Shown here: positions 1-5,052 of the stretch, one piece after another
Numbering within the stretch: position 1 is the stretch's first letter
How the letters are laid out: each line of letters begins with the position of its first letter
Assembly: GCA_021199975.1 (NCBI GenBank)
Contig: JAJQHF010000053.1
Span: 1 to 5,225, forward strand
Origin: Candidatus Gastranaerophilales bacterium
Lineage (GTDB): Bacteria; Cyanobacteriota; Vampirovibrionia; Gastranaerophilales; Gastranaerophilaceae
Direction of reading: 5' to 3'
Length of the DNA: 5,225 bases
Made by a program: the position numbers and the translations under genes
Notes under the pieces: generated by a model
The model's input: the letters and a program-made list of their open reading frames with translations, nothing else
Databases searched by the model: none
Told to the model about the DNA's origin: nothing

Positions 1-14
1 GTTTGAAATGTCAT
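1..14 (-). CDS. start of a third operon gene, possibly type I restriction subunit HsdR (partial)
   Basis: Only four codons are in the window: ATG at 14-12, then Thr-Phe-Gln, running off the left edge. The start is supported by the ribosome binding site AGGAAG (20-25 read on the minus strand), five bases upstream, which begins just after the hsdS stop codon. This is the coupling expected for the next gene of the same operon. From knowledge of the family, HsdR subunits often begin with a short M-x-F-Q-S-E type sequence and hsdR commonly sits beside hsdM and hsdS, so HsdR is the best guess. Four residues cannot prove it; another operon gene, such as an accessory nuclease or transcription unit member, is possible. 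Confidence 0.4.
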
Positions 15-26
15 ATATACTTCCTT

Positions 27-1226
27 TTATGCAAACATTTGTTCTAAAAATGCATTTTTAATTTTTGTTAATTTATCAATTTTATTTCTGTATAAATTTA
101 CAATTCTGTCAATTTGTTTAAACATATTACCAATTTTTACTTGAATGCTATAATCTGGATATGAAAATTGCATTTTTAAAAAATCATTATAATCAATACT
201 TCTTCCGTCTCTAATGCCGTAGGTAACAGATTCGAGCCGTTTTATAAAATTTTCAGACATGAAAACATATTTCCAATAATAATCATCATGAGAATCCTCA
301 TCAATAAATTTTAATACAGTATATGCAGGAGAAGTAATTCCTTCATATTCAGAATGTGCAAATCCACCTTGAAAAGATCTAAGATGAATTACAAAATTTT
401 TTGGAGATACGTGTTTGTAATTTTTATTATTTAAATTAGGGGTAACACTATTTGGTTCTTTAAATATCATACCTAAATCTTGTGTTGCAGATAATACTGG
501 TAAATTTATATAATTTTTTTCTGAGATTTCACAAAAAATCTCTTTTGCAACTTTTTTATTCAAAACGGGACATTGCTCTTTTAGTTTTAATCTTTGCTTA
601 TTATCCTTTGTAGGTAAAACTTTTTGTATCAATGATTTTTTTATTGAAAGATATTTTTCTAGTATTTTTTGATTTTGAATTATTAAATCATCTAAATTCA
701 TAAGAAATTCAGAAATATGTTTTTGCTCGTTCTTATTAGGAAATGTAACTGCAGCGTTCAAAGCATTCTCATCTGTAACCTTCATATCATTTTTTGCCCC
801 TTTATTTACTAAAGGTTTCAAGTAATTATTAATTCTTGCATTTTGCTCGAAATAACACTCTATGAAATTTGGATCAACATTTTCTTTTGGTTTATATACA
901 GCATAAAGAGTTGAGACTATTCCCGATTTGCCTTTATTAGTTTTTATTATACCATATGGGGTATTTAATAGTGGAGACTTTGTGTAAACAACATCACCTG
1001 TATTTACAACTCCATAATTAGCAACAGAAGCCCCAGCAAAAGAACGGCCTTTATGTTCAATTTGGTTAACTATCCCACATTCACCGGAAACAGATAATAC
1101 ATCATTTTTATCATATTCTTCCAAAAAATTTTTCTCTTTTGACACTTCCAAAAATTCACTTAGTAAATTTTCTTCCCATTCGTTAGTATATTTCTTAAAA
1201 CGTATTCTTGGAACTTTTTTAGGCAT
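27..1226 (-). CDS. hsdS: type I restriction-modification specificity subunit HsdS
   Basis: HsdS is the DNA-recognition subunit of a type I restriction-modification enzyme; it docks two HsdM subunits and reads a bipartite target. The 399-residue length is normal for the family. The layout is classical: an N-terminal leader (P-x-I-R-F, residues 6-10, then T-N-E-W-E), a first target-recognition domain at about 15-160, a helical conserved spacer at about 164-205 (N-E-Q-K-H-I onward), a second recognition domain at about 215-355 (with S-F-Q-G-G-F-A near 284-290), and a second helical repeat at 358-399. The two helical regions resemble each other (isoleucine/lysine heptads ending near K-x-x-L-I-Q-K and K-N-A-F-L-E-Q-M), as expected from internal duplication. 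The ATG overlaps the hsdM stop by eight bases and is preceded by AGGAGG, so translation is coupled to the hsdM 3' end. No stop or frameshift is seen. Its target sequence cannot be read from the protein. Confidence 0.95.
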   Translation of the reverse strand: MPKKVPRIRFKKYTNEWEENLLSEFLEVSKEKNFLEEYDKNDVLSVSGECGIVNQIEHKGRSFAGASVANYGVVNTGDVVYTKSPLLNTPYGIIKTNKGKSGIVSTLYAVYKPKENVDPNFIECYFEQNARINNYLKPLVNKGAKNDMKVTDENALNAAVTFPNKNEQKHISEFLMNLDDLIIQNQKILEKYLSIKKSLIQKVLPTKDNKQRLKLKEQCPVLNKKVAKEIFCEISEKNYINLPVLSATQDLGMIFKEPNSVTPNLNNKNYKHVSPKNFVIHLRSFQGGFAHSEYEGITSPAYTVLKFIDEDSHDDYYWKYVFMSENFIKRLESVTYGIRDGRSIDYNDFLKMQFSYPDYSIQVKIGNMFKQIDRIVNLYRNKIDKLTKIKNAFLEQMFA

Positions 1227-2145
1227 CTTTGCTGCCTCCTAAAAGCATTTTTAACAGTTTTAAGCCTTCCATATCGTATTTGTTTCCCTCTAATTCATCA
1301 ATTAGTGGAATTAATTGTTTTTCAGTTTCTCTTATTTGATTTTCAATATCAGAATAAGTGACGACATATTTTTTTGATAAATATAAAACTTTTGTCGTTA
1401 AATCTCGGATTACTCCATAAGGTAACTTCTCAAGATCTGATACTAAGGTTTCAATCCATTTTTGTTTTAATAATTCGATTACTTGATCATCTGTAAAAGA
1501 TTCAATCAATTCTTTTGTTTTGATGTGCAATTCCTTCTTTTCTTTATTAAGCACAGAACGTAATTTTTTCTCTTCCATAATTAAATCTGCTACTTTTACT
1601 AAAATATCTTCTAAAGAGTTCTCTTCAAATGTTGCTCCGCACTTTATTTCATCATTTATTTCTTTGACCTTTTTAAGGACTTCATCATTTACGAATTTAT
1701 CCTCTTCTGCGTTTATAGCATCAATTGTTTTATCATCATCAGATATTAAATCGTACAGTTCTTGATATGAAGAAGCGATCTCATACATGCGTTCTGTCTT
1801 GGTATTTATGCTTTCTAACATATCTGATAAATGAACTTTTTGAACGAGTTCAAAAGGCAAAATATGTCCGGCCCATCCTTCTTGAACTTCGACTTCCTTA
1901 TTATCCTTTTTCTTGATTACCATATTAGGATCTACTTGTTTCGTCGCCTCAAACCCTTCTGTTTGAATAATTTCAAGATCGGTATCTATTTTACCGGACC
2001 AATTATCATCTAATATTTGATATGCTTGATATTTATCAATCAATTTGATATTTTTCAGTCGTTCAAAAATATCTTCAGAAATAATATTTTTACTTTTTTG
2101 AATATTAATTTCTTCTGCCTTATCATTATGCAGTTCTTTTAAAAT
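1219..2145 (-). pseudogene. C-terminal fragment of HsdM (S-subunit-binding, coiled-coil region)
   Basis: The hsdM frame is open from codon 556 (position 2145) to the true stop at 1219. The first 34 codons (I-L-K-E-L-H-N-D onward) lie upstream of the first possible start, a TTG at 2043, and no ATG or Shine-Dalgarno sequence supports a restart there. Recognisable family blocks are L-I-D-K-Y-Q-A-Y-Q-I-L-D-D-N-W, E-G-F-E-A-T-K-Q-V-D-P-N-M-V, and the end block E-L-E-G-N-K-Y-D-M-E-G-L. The region between is rich in Glu, Lys and Leu heptads typical of coiled coil. It contains the 3' end that carries the hsdS ribosome binding site, so it still matters for hsdS expression even if untranslated. Loss of upstream translation could reduce HsdS through polarity. 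Confidence 0.82.
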
Positions 2146-2352
2146 TTATCTGAAAGATTCAAATTTTGAATAAAATTCTGTAATAAAACTTTTAACATCG
2201 GCATTTTCAATAATTTCATTTTCTATATTCTCAACATTCATATCAGAATATTCATCAGATATAGCTTTAAATAAATGACTTTTTAAAGAAGGAAAAGAAT
2301 CCCAATATTCCTTTAACTCATCAATTTCTAAATTTGGTATCCCGCCAAACAT
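2146..2352 (-). pseudogene. middle fragment of HsdM between the two stops (68 aa from its first Met)
   Basis: This stretch is the in-frame continuation of hsdM after the TAG stop; five more codons (D-I-Y-S-S) lie between that stop and the ATG at 2352. It reads M-F-G-G-I-P-N, then I-D-E-L-K-E-Y-W and F-P-S-L, which matches the start of the C-terminal extension of long HsdM proteins as I remember it. It ends at TAA (2146-2148). The ATG has no ribosome binding site at a proper distance (the nearest AGGA is about 14 bases upstream), so a separate protein is unlikely. It is best read as a remnant, or as part of a readthrough product. Confidence 0.8.
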
Positions 2353-2367
2353 AGAAGAATAAATATC

Positions 2368-3810
2368 CTAACTTTCTGGTGTTTCAGATGAATCAACATA
2401 TTTTGGAATATTCAAATTGTAATCTTGTTTACGAATATCCTCTCTAGATACTACTTTTGAATATTTTGGTATTGTTTCTCTATTTACAATAGTATCAACT
2501 ATTTTTTTAATGTCAGATGCTCTTAATCTGTTATTTTTTCCAAATTTTTCAAAGCCTTTTGATGCATCAATAATTAAAACATCAGTATTTGTTCTTTTTT
2601 GTTTTAATACCATAATTATTGTTGCGATTGGAGTTCCAAAAAAGATATTCGGAGGAAGTCCTATAATTGTATCAATATTATTATTTTCAATTAAATTTGC
2701 ACGGATGTCCCCTTCGCTATTTCCTCTAAAGAGAACACCATGAGGTAATACAATAGTCATAACTCCATCCGGTTTTAAGTGATATAAATCATGGAGTAGA
2801 AAAGCATAATCTGCCTTGCCTTTTGGAGCTAGGCCGTATCTTGAATATCTGGGGTCATTATCTTTATCAGTAGGATCCCACTTTTGTGAATATGGAGGGT
2901 TTGAGACAACTGCATCTAGATATAACGGCTGATATGTTTCAGGTTTGTTTTCTTCAAAATATGGCCAATCTTCTTCTAATGTATCACCATTTCTCGTATA
3001 AATATTATCAGGAATAATTCCTCTCATAACTAAATTCATACGAGTTAAGTTATAAGTATTTTCTTTTAATTCTTGTGCATAGTATTTAATATTATTGGCA
3101 TCATTAATATGCTTTGCGACTGAACGACCAATGTTTATTAACAAAGAACCTGAACCACTTGTAGGATCATAAATTTCTATCTTTTTGTTATTTCTGAGAT
3201 GATAAGCAACAATTTCAGACATCAATATAGAAACTTCATGTGGAGTATAAAACTCTCCTGCCTTTTTCCCAGCATTTGCTGCAAAATTACTTATCAGATA
3301 CTCATAAATAAAACCTAATACGTCATAATCCTGTCTTCCATCCATTGGAATGTCTTTTATCAAATGAATTAATCCACTTATTGCTTTTGTTTGTGTCCCA
3401 GAACTATCACCTAATTTGCTTAACCCGGTTTCCAAAGTTTTAAATATTCCATCAAAAACCTTTTTATGATTTGGATTAATTAATCGTGTGAACGCAGATA
3501 ATGCATCAGTTACATCAGATACACTAAAATCAGACCCTTTAGCAAGCCAAGTAGAAAATAAGTCTTTGTATGCTATAAAGTAGCCGATTTTATCTTGCAC
3601 AAATTTTACTGTTTCAGAATCATCTTCGGTAAGATTTTTTATATCATTTTCTGTAAAATCACTTTCTTTTAATATTTTTTCTTCTTTATCAGATAAAAAT
3701 TTATAAAAAATAAAACCTAAAATATAATCTTTATATTCATTTGCCTCTATTTTAGAACGCATTTTATTTGCAGATTCCCAAATTTTAGACGCAAGTTGCT
3801 GTTTATTCAT
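2368..3810 (-). CDS. hsdM: HsdM N-terminal product: helical domain plus complete N6-adenine methyltransferase core (480 aa)
   Basis: This is the part of hsdM that would be translated normally before the premature TAG. Residues 1 to about 150 form the all-helical HsdM N-terminal domain (starting M-N-K-Q-Q-L-A-S-K-I-W). The methyltransferase core follows: G-E-F-Y-T-P-H at 185-191 (motif X region), D-P-T-S-G-S-G-S-L at 215-223 (SAM-binding motif I), N-P-P-Y at 304-307 (catalytic motif IV of adenine-N6 enzymes), G-K-A-D-Y-A-F at 331-337, and V-L-P-H-G-V-L-F-R-G at 354-363. All key residues are present. The length is close to that of short HsdM proteins, which end soon after the core. In this long subclass, however, the lost C-terminal extension probably includes the HsdS-contacting region, so the fragment may fold and bind SAM yet fail to assemble. 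Whether it is active is unknown. Confidence 0.85.
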   Translation of the reverse strand: MNKQQLASKIWESANKMRSKIEANEYKDYILGFIFYKFLSDKEEKILKESDFTENDIKNLTEDDSETVKFVQDKIGYFIAYKDLFSTWLAKGSDFSVSDVTDALSAFTRLINPNHKKVFDGIFKTLETGLSKLGDSSGTQTKAISGLIHLIKDIPMDGRQDYDVLGFIYEYLISNFAANAGKKAGEFYTPHEVSILMSEIVAYHLRNNKKIEIYDPTSGSGSLLINIGRSVAKHINDANNIKYYAQELKENTYNLTRMNLVMRGIIPDNIYTRNGDTLEEDWPYFEENKPETYQPLYLDAVVSNPPYSQKWDPTDKDNDPRYSRYGLAPKGKADYAFLLHDLYHLKPDGVMTIVLPHGVLFRGNSEGDIRANLIENNNIDTIIGLPPNIFFGTPIATIIMVLKQKRTNTDVLIIDASKGFEKFGKNNRLRASDIKKIVDTIVNRETIPKYSKVVSREDIRKQDYNLNIPKYVDSSETPES

Positions 3811-3814
3811 GCTT

Positions 3815-3820
3815 TCCTCT
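3815..3820 (-). promoter_or_regulatory. ribosome binding site of hsdM
   Basis: AGAGGA is read on the minus strand with a four-base spacer (AAGC) before the ATG at 3810. It fixes the start of hsdM; the N-terminal sequence that follows matches the usual HsdM beginning. Confidence 0.7.
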
Positions 3821-3851
3821 TAAAAATTATAAAACATCCCTCTCCCATTTA

Positions 3852-3860
3852 ATATTAGCA
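3852..3860 (-). promoter_or_regulatory. candidate extended -10 promoter element of the hsd operon
   Basis: On the minus strand this reads TGC-TAATAT, an extended -10 (TGn plus a five-of-six match to TATAAT). It would start transcription near 3845, giving a leader of about 35 bases before hsdM. No good -35 box lies 17 bases upstream, which extended -10 promoters can tolerate. The assignment is from sequence only, and AT-rich DNA gives chance matches. Confidence 0.4.
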
Positions 3861-3943
3861 TAAAAATCTTTTAATGTATTTATGTTAAGAAATCTGAAAA
3901 GTAGCTCATTGAACTTGAAATCAATTAATTTAAGAGTGATGAA

Positions 3944-3968
3944 TACGACACCTGAAAAGGAGGTCGTA
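3944..3968 (+). promoter_or_regulatory. hairpin covering the ribosome binding site of the first small gene
   Basis: TACGAC (3944-3949) can pair with GTCGTA (3963-3968), and inside it CCT (3951-3953) with AGG (3958-3960) around a GAAA loop. The folded part includes the strong Shine-Dalgarno AAGGAGG (3957-3963) and the A of the start codon. Such a fold could hold translation low until opened by a protein, RNA or temperature. It could equally be a DNA operator. The outer stem is perfect over six pairs but the inner part has unpaired bases, so stability is moderate. Confidence 0.4.
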
Positions 3969-4051
3969 TGAGTAAGAGTAAGAAATACAAGATTAAACAA
4001 AAAGATTTTAGGAAGTTAGAAAAACTGCTGATAAGAGGTAACAATGATTGA
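3968..4051 (+). CDS. 27-residue basic small protein or leader peptide, unknown function
   Basis: The ATG follows AAGGAGG, the strongest ribosome binding site in the window, by four bases, and the frame runs 27 codons to TGA at 4049-4051. The product starts M-S-K-S-K-K-Y-K, has eight Lys and two Arg against three acidic residues, and its middle (K-D-F-R-K-L-E-K-L-L) should form a short helix. There is no signal peptide or membrane segment. The stop overlaps the ATG of the next gene by eight bases (ATGATTGA), the usual sign of translational coupling. It could be a true small nucleic-acid-binding protein or a leader whose translation opens the downstream genes. I do not recognise a family. Confidence 0.6.
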   Translation: MSKSKKYKIKQKDFRKLEKLLIRGNND

Positions 4052-4259
4052 ATTGGGCAAAAAATACAAACTTAAAAAGATTAGAGGCTTTAAAAACTCT
4101 GATAATGAGTATTACAAAGTAATCGGATTCTACAACTTCAACACTGTAATTTGTGAAAGTGCACACGAAGAAAGATTTGTCTTTATGAAGGAGTTTTTAA
4201 TTGATCCACAAAAGCCTGATGAAATCTATTCAGATTTGATACTTAAAAGGAATGAATAA
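4044..4259 (+). CDS. hypothetical small protein (71 aa), second gene of the small-gene operon
   Basis: I do not recognise this protein. The ATG has AAGAGG five bases upstream and overlaps the end of the preceding 27-codon frame. The product starts M-I-E-L-G-K-K-Y and alternates hydrophobic and polar residues (Y-Y-K-V-I-G-F-Y-N-F-N-T-V-I-C), followed by E-E-R-F-V-F-M-K-E-F-L-I. This suggests a compact mostly beta-strand fold such as a small barrel. It has no signal peptide or membrane helix, so it should be cytoplasmic. Its stop TAA shares a base with the ATG of the next gene (TAATG), so the two are coupled. Tiny overlapping genes like this are common in phages and integrative elements, where they often encode anti-defence or regulatory proteins; here that is only a suggestion from context. 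Confidence 0.75.
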   Translation: MIELGKKYKLKKIRGFKNSDNEYYKVIGFYNFNTVICESAHEERFVFMKEFLIDPQKPDEIYSDLILKRNE

Positions 4260-4459
4260 TGACAGAAAAAGTTTATGCACTTTATGGAACAAAGGTTTTG
4301 AATTTAAAAACACAAGAAATTGGCTTGCTGATTTGTATTTGGAAAAACAAGTTTGCAGATGCAGAGATAGATTACGCGACTTGTGTTGATAAGCAAGGCA
4401 AAAGATACAATATAGAGCTTGATAATATAAGAGGTTTTGAAGATGATTTTGAAAAATAA
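4259..4459 (+). CDS. hypothetical small protein (66 aa), possible SH3-like or small beta-barrel fold
   Basis: The start ATG overlaps the previous stop by one base, with AAGGAA six bases upstream. The product reads as successive beta strands: V-Y-A-L-Y-G-T-K-V-L-N-L, then E-I-G-L-L-I-C-I-W, then I-D-Y-A-T-C-V-D-K-Q-G-K-R-Y-N-I, and ends in an acidic tail (E-D-D-F-E-K). The pattern of a G-x-K-V-L strand, an E-I-G-L-L turn and a K-R-Y-N-I-x-L strand suggests a small barrel of the SH3-like kind, though no catalytic residues are evident and I cannot name a family. The net charge is near neutral or slightly acidic. It lies in a tight run of four genes, so it is probably made together with its neighbours and may act with them. 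Confidence 0.75.
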   Translation: MTEKVYALYGTKVLNLKTQEIGLLICIWKNKFADAEIDYATCVDKQGKRYNIELDNIRGFEDDFEK

Positions 4460-4676
4460 GCTAACAAGAGAAACCTTAGAAATAACATATCCTGAATTTA
4501 GAAAAAAGTTTGCAAGAGAAATTCAAGATGCTTTTGAAAGTTATCGCAAAACGCAGTTAAATAAATATTTTTACAATTTTAAGGATGATAATTCAATGAA
4601 ATTTAACTTCTATTTTGATTTACAGTGGAACTTCAATCATTTTGGAGTTTCTAATTGGTATATTGATAAAATATAA
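4443..4676 (+). CDS. hypothetical small protein (77 aa), last gene of the small-gene operon
   Basis: I choose the ATG at 4443 rather than the TTG at 4437 because AAGAGG (4429-4434) stands eight bases before the ATG but only two before the TTG. The gene overlaps its predecessor by 17 bases. The product has a likely N-terminal beta pair (L-K-N-K-L-T-R-E-T-L-E-I-T), a long charged helix (Y-P-E-F-R-K-K-F-A-R-E-I-Q-D-A-F-E-S-Y), and an aromatic C-terminal third with F-Y-F-D-L-Q-W-N-F and N-W-Y-I. That density of Phe, Tyr and Trp in a small soluble protein suggests a binding surface for a partner or for nucleic acid. I recognise no family. A palindromic hairpin begins 20 bases after the stop. Confidence 0.75.
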   Translation: MILKNKLTRETLEITYPEFRKKFAREIQDAFESYRKTQLNKYFYNFKDDNSMKFNFYFDLQWNFNHFGVSNWYIDKI

Positions 4677-4696
4677 CTAAAACAGTTTTTAACTCT

Positions 4697-4726
4697 ATTT
4701 AAACGCCATTTAAATGGTGTTTAAAT
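4697..4726 (+). terminator. palindromic hairpin, probable terminator of the small-gene operon
   Basis: A 30-base palindrome (arms ATTTAAACGCCATTT and AAATGGTGTTTAAAT) sits 20 bases after the last stop. The single departure from symmetry is G4705 opposite T4718, which is a G-U pair in plus-strand RNA but a C-A mismatch in minus-strand RNA, so the fold favours the plus-strand transcript. The T-tract behind it is short and interrupted (TAAATTTCTT), so termination may be weak; a protein-binding palindrome is the alternative. Confidence 0.5.
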
Positions 4727-4735
4727 TTCTTCCGA

Positions 4736-4748
4736 CTTTTATGTCAAA
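4736..4748 (+). repeat. 13-bp direct repeat CTTTTATGTCAAA, copy 1
   Basis: CTTTTATGTCAAA occurs here and again exactly at 4963-4975, 227 bases away, so the pair brackets most of the gene-free stretch. It includes the TGTCAAA box also found at 4763-4769. An exact 13-base match in a few hundred bases of AT-rich DNA is more than expected by chance, though not decisive. Confidence 0.6.
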
Positions 4749-4762
4749 CTCGCGATACTTTC

Positions 4763-4779
4763 TGTCAAAATCCTTGACA
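4763..4779. repeat. inverted repeat TGTCAA-N5-TTGACA
   Basis: Two perfect six-base arms are separated by AATCC. The spacing and symmetry are those of a dimeric repressor operator or of a tyrosine-recombinase core site. The right arm also looks like a -35 box (TTGACA), but no acceptable -10 box lies 16-18 bases downstream. Confidence 0.5.
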
Positions 4780-4946
4780 CACAACAACGGCATTTGCAAA
4801 TATTGCCCTTCTAAAAAGCATTGTTAGGTAAGGCATTTACAGGTTTTTCGGCAAAAACAGGGTATAAAAATCAAAAAAATAATATATAACAACGTTTAAA
4901 AATCATACTTGCTGAAACTCAATAAAACCAGCTATTGAAATCCGCC

Positions 4947-4967
4947 AGTCCCTTTTTAGTCCCTTTT
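4947..4967 (+). repeat. tandem repeat AGTCCCTTTT x2
   Basis: AGTCCCTTTT at 4947-4956 is repeated at 4958-4967 after one T, giving an 11-base period (about one helical turn). The second copy runs straight into copy 2 of CTTTTATGTCAAA (4963-4975). Repeats one turn apart put bound proteins on the same face of the helix. Polymerase slippage is the plain alternative. Confidence 0.5.
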
Positions 4968-4975
4968 ATGTCAAA
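4963..4975 (+). repeat. 13-bp direct repeat CTTTTATGTCAAA, copy 2
   Basis: This is the exact partner of the copy at 4736-4748, in the same orientation. It overlaps the end of the AGTCCCTTTT tandem repeat. Confidence 0.6.
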
Positions 4976-5018
4976 AATGGGGTTAAATTACAAAATTTTA
5001 ATAGGAGCGAAAGGCAAT

Positions 5019-5046
5019 AAAAAAGAGGGTTTTTACCCTCTTTTTT
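5019..5046 (-). terminator. strong intrinsic terminator downstream of tRNA-Ala (works in both directions)
   Basis: A perfect 12-base stem (AAAAAAGAGGGT with ACCCTCTTTTTT) closes a four-base loop. It begins six bases after the tRNA 3' end on the minus strand, where the run of six A on the plus strand gives the U-tract of the tRNA transcript. The flanks are symmetric, so it also stops plus-strand transcripts coming from the small-gene side, shielding the tRNA. Confidence 0.9.
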
Positions 5047-5052
5047 AAGTTT

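Larger units (their letters stand above)
1219..3810 (-). pseudogene. hsdM: type I restriction-modification methyltransferase HsdM, interrupted by two in-frame stop codons
   Basis: HsdM transfers a methyl group from S-adenosylmethionine to adenine N6 in the target chosen by HsdS. From ATG at 3810 to TAA at 1219-1221 there are 864 codons in one frame, the size of the long HsdM class that carries a large C-terminal extension. The frame is broken only by TAG at 2368-2370 (codon 481) and TAA at 2146-2148 (codon 555). The codons around both stops translate smoothly: P-E-S, stop, D-I-Y-S-S-M-F-G-G-I-P, and later F-E-S-F-R, stop, I-L-K-E-L. As I recall this family, Trp is usual at the first site (S-W-D-I-Y), so a single TGG-to-TAG change explains it. 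The second could come from GAA, CAA or AAA by one base. No insertion or deletion is needed, which suggests recent decay, or stop-codon readthrough. The start has AGAGGA four bases upstream. hsdS follows with an eight-base overlap. Confidence 0.88.
4727..5018. other. gene-free stretch between the small-gene operon and tRNA-Ala, rich in short repeats
   Basis: No frame here has both length and a ribosome binding site. The stretch holds three direct copies of TGTCAAA (4742, 4763, 4969), a 17-base inverted repeat, a 13-base direct repeat, a tandem AGTCCCTTTT, the 10-base palindrome ATTTGCAAAT (4792-4801), a small hairpin (GTTTTT/AAAAAC, 4843-4858) and an AT-rich tract around 4862-4910. This density of repeats next to a tRNA gene would suit an attachment region or regulator-binding DNA, but no integrase is present in the window. 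Confidence 0.6.

Noticed and set aside
1520..2013. Plus-strand open frames inside the hsdM tail (1520-1765, 1725-1916, 1831-2013)
   Set aside because: They lie antisense to a clearly homologous hsdM frame, have no ribosome binding sites, and show the Ser/Phe/Leu-rich composition of reverse-strand shadows.
2043..2148. Frameshift between the middle and last hsdM fragments
   Set aside because: Reading the minus strand codon by codon from 2160 to 2043 shows a single frame with only the TAA at 2146-2148; the 309-base distance between fragment starts is a multiple of three.
2146..2370. Recoding of stop codons (alternative genetic code) to explain the hsdM interruptions
   Set aside because: Both TAG and TAA would need to be sense codons, yet TAA ends hsdS, hsdM itself and three small genes at sensible positions.
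2510..2743. Plus-strand open frame of 77 codons
   Set aside because: It is antisense to the conserved methyltransferase core of hsdM and has no translation signal, so it is a shadow.
3849..3877. Plus-strand promoter TTAATA-N17-TAATGT for the small-gene operon
   Set aside because: The two boxes match the consensus at only about four and three of six positions, which AT-rich DNA gives by chance; the true promoter of this operon was not identified.
4774..4803. TTGACA at 4774 as the -35 box of a promoter
   Set aside because: At 16-18 bases downstream the sequence (around CAAATAT) is a poor -10 match, and no gene follows on that strand before the terminator.
4714..4827. A 38-codon plus-strand frame ending in a Cys-rich C-x-x-C motif (I-C-K-Y-C-P-S-K-K-H-C)
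   Set aside because: The motif is tempting, but neither ATG (4714, 4741) has a ribosome binding site and the frame starts inside the palindrome, so chance is the better explanation.
4918..4989. Short minus-strand frame (…D-I-K-G-T-K-K-G-L-A-D-F…) as the C-terminal remnant of an integrase
   Set aside because: The frame is only about 20 codons, bounded by a TAA just upstream, and contains none of the integrase catalytic residues.
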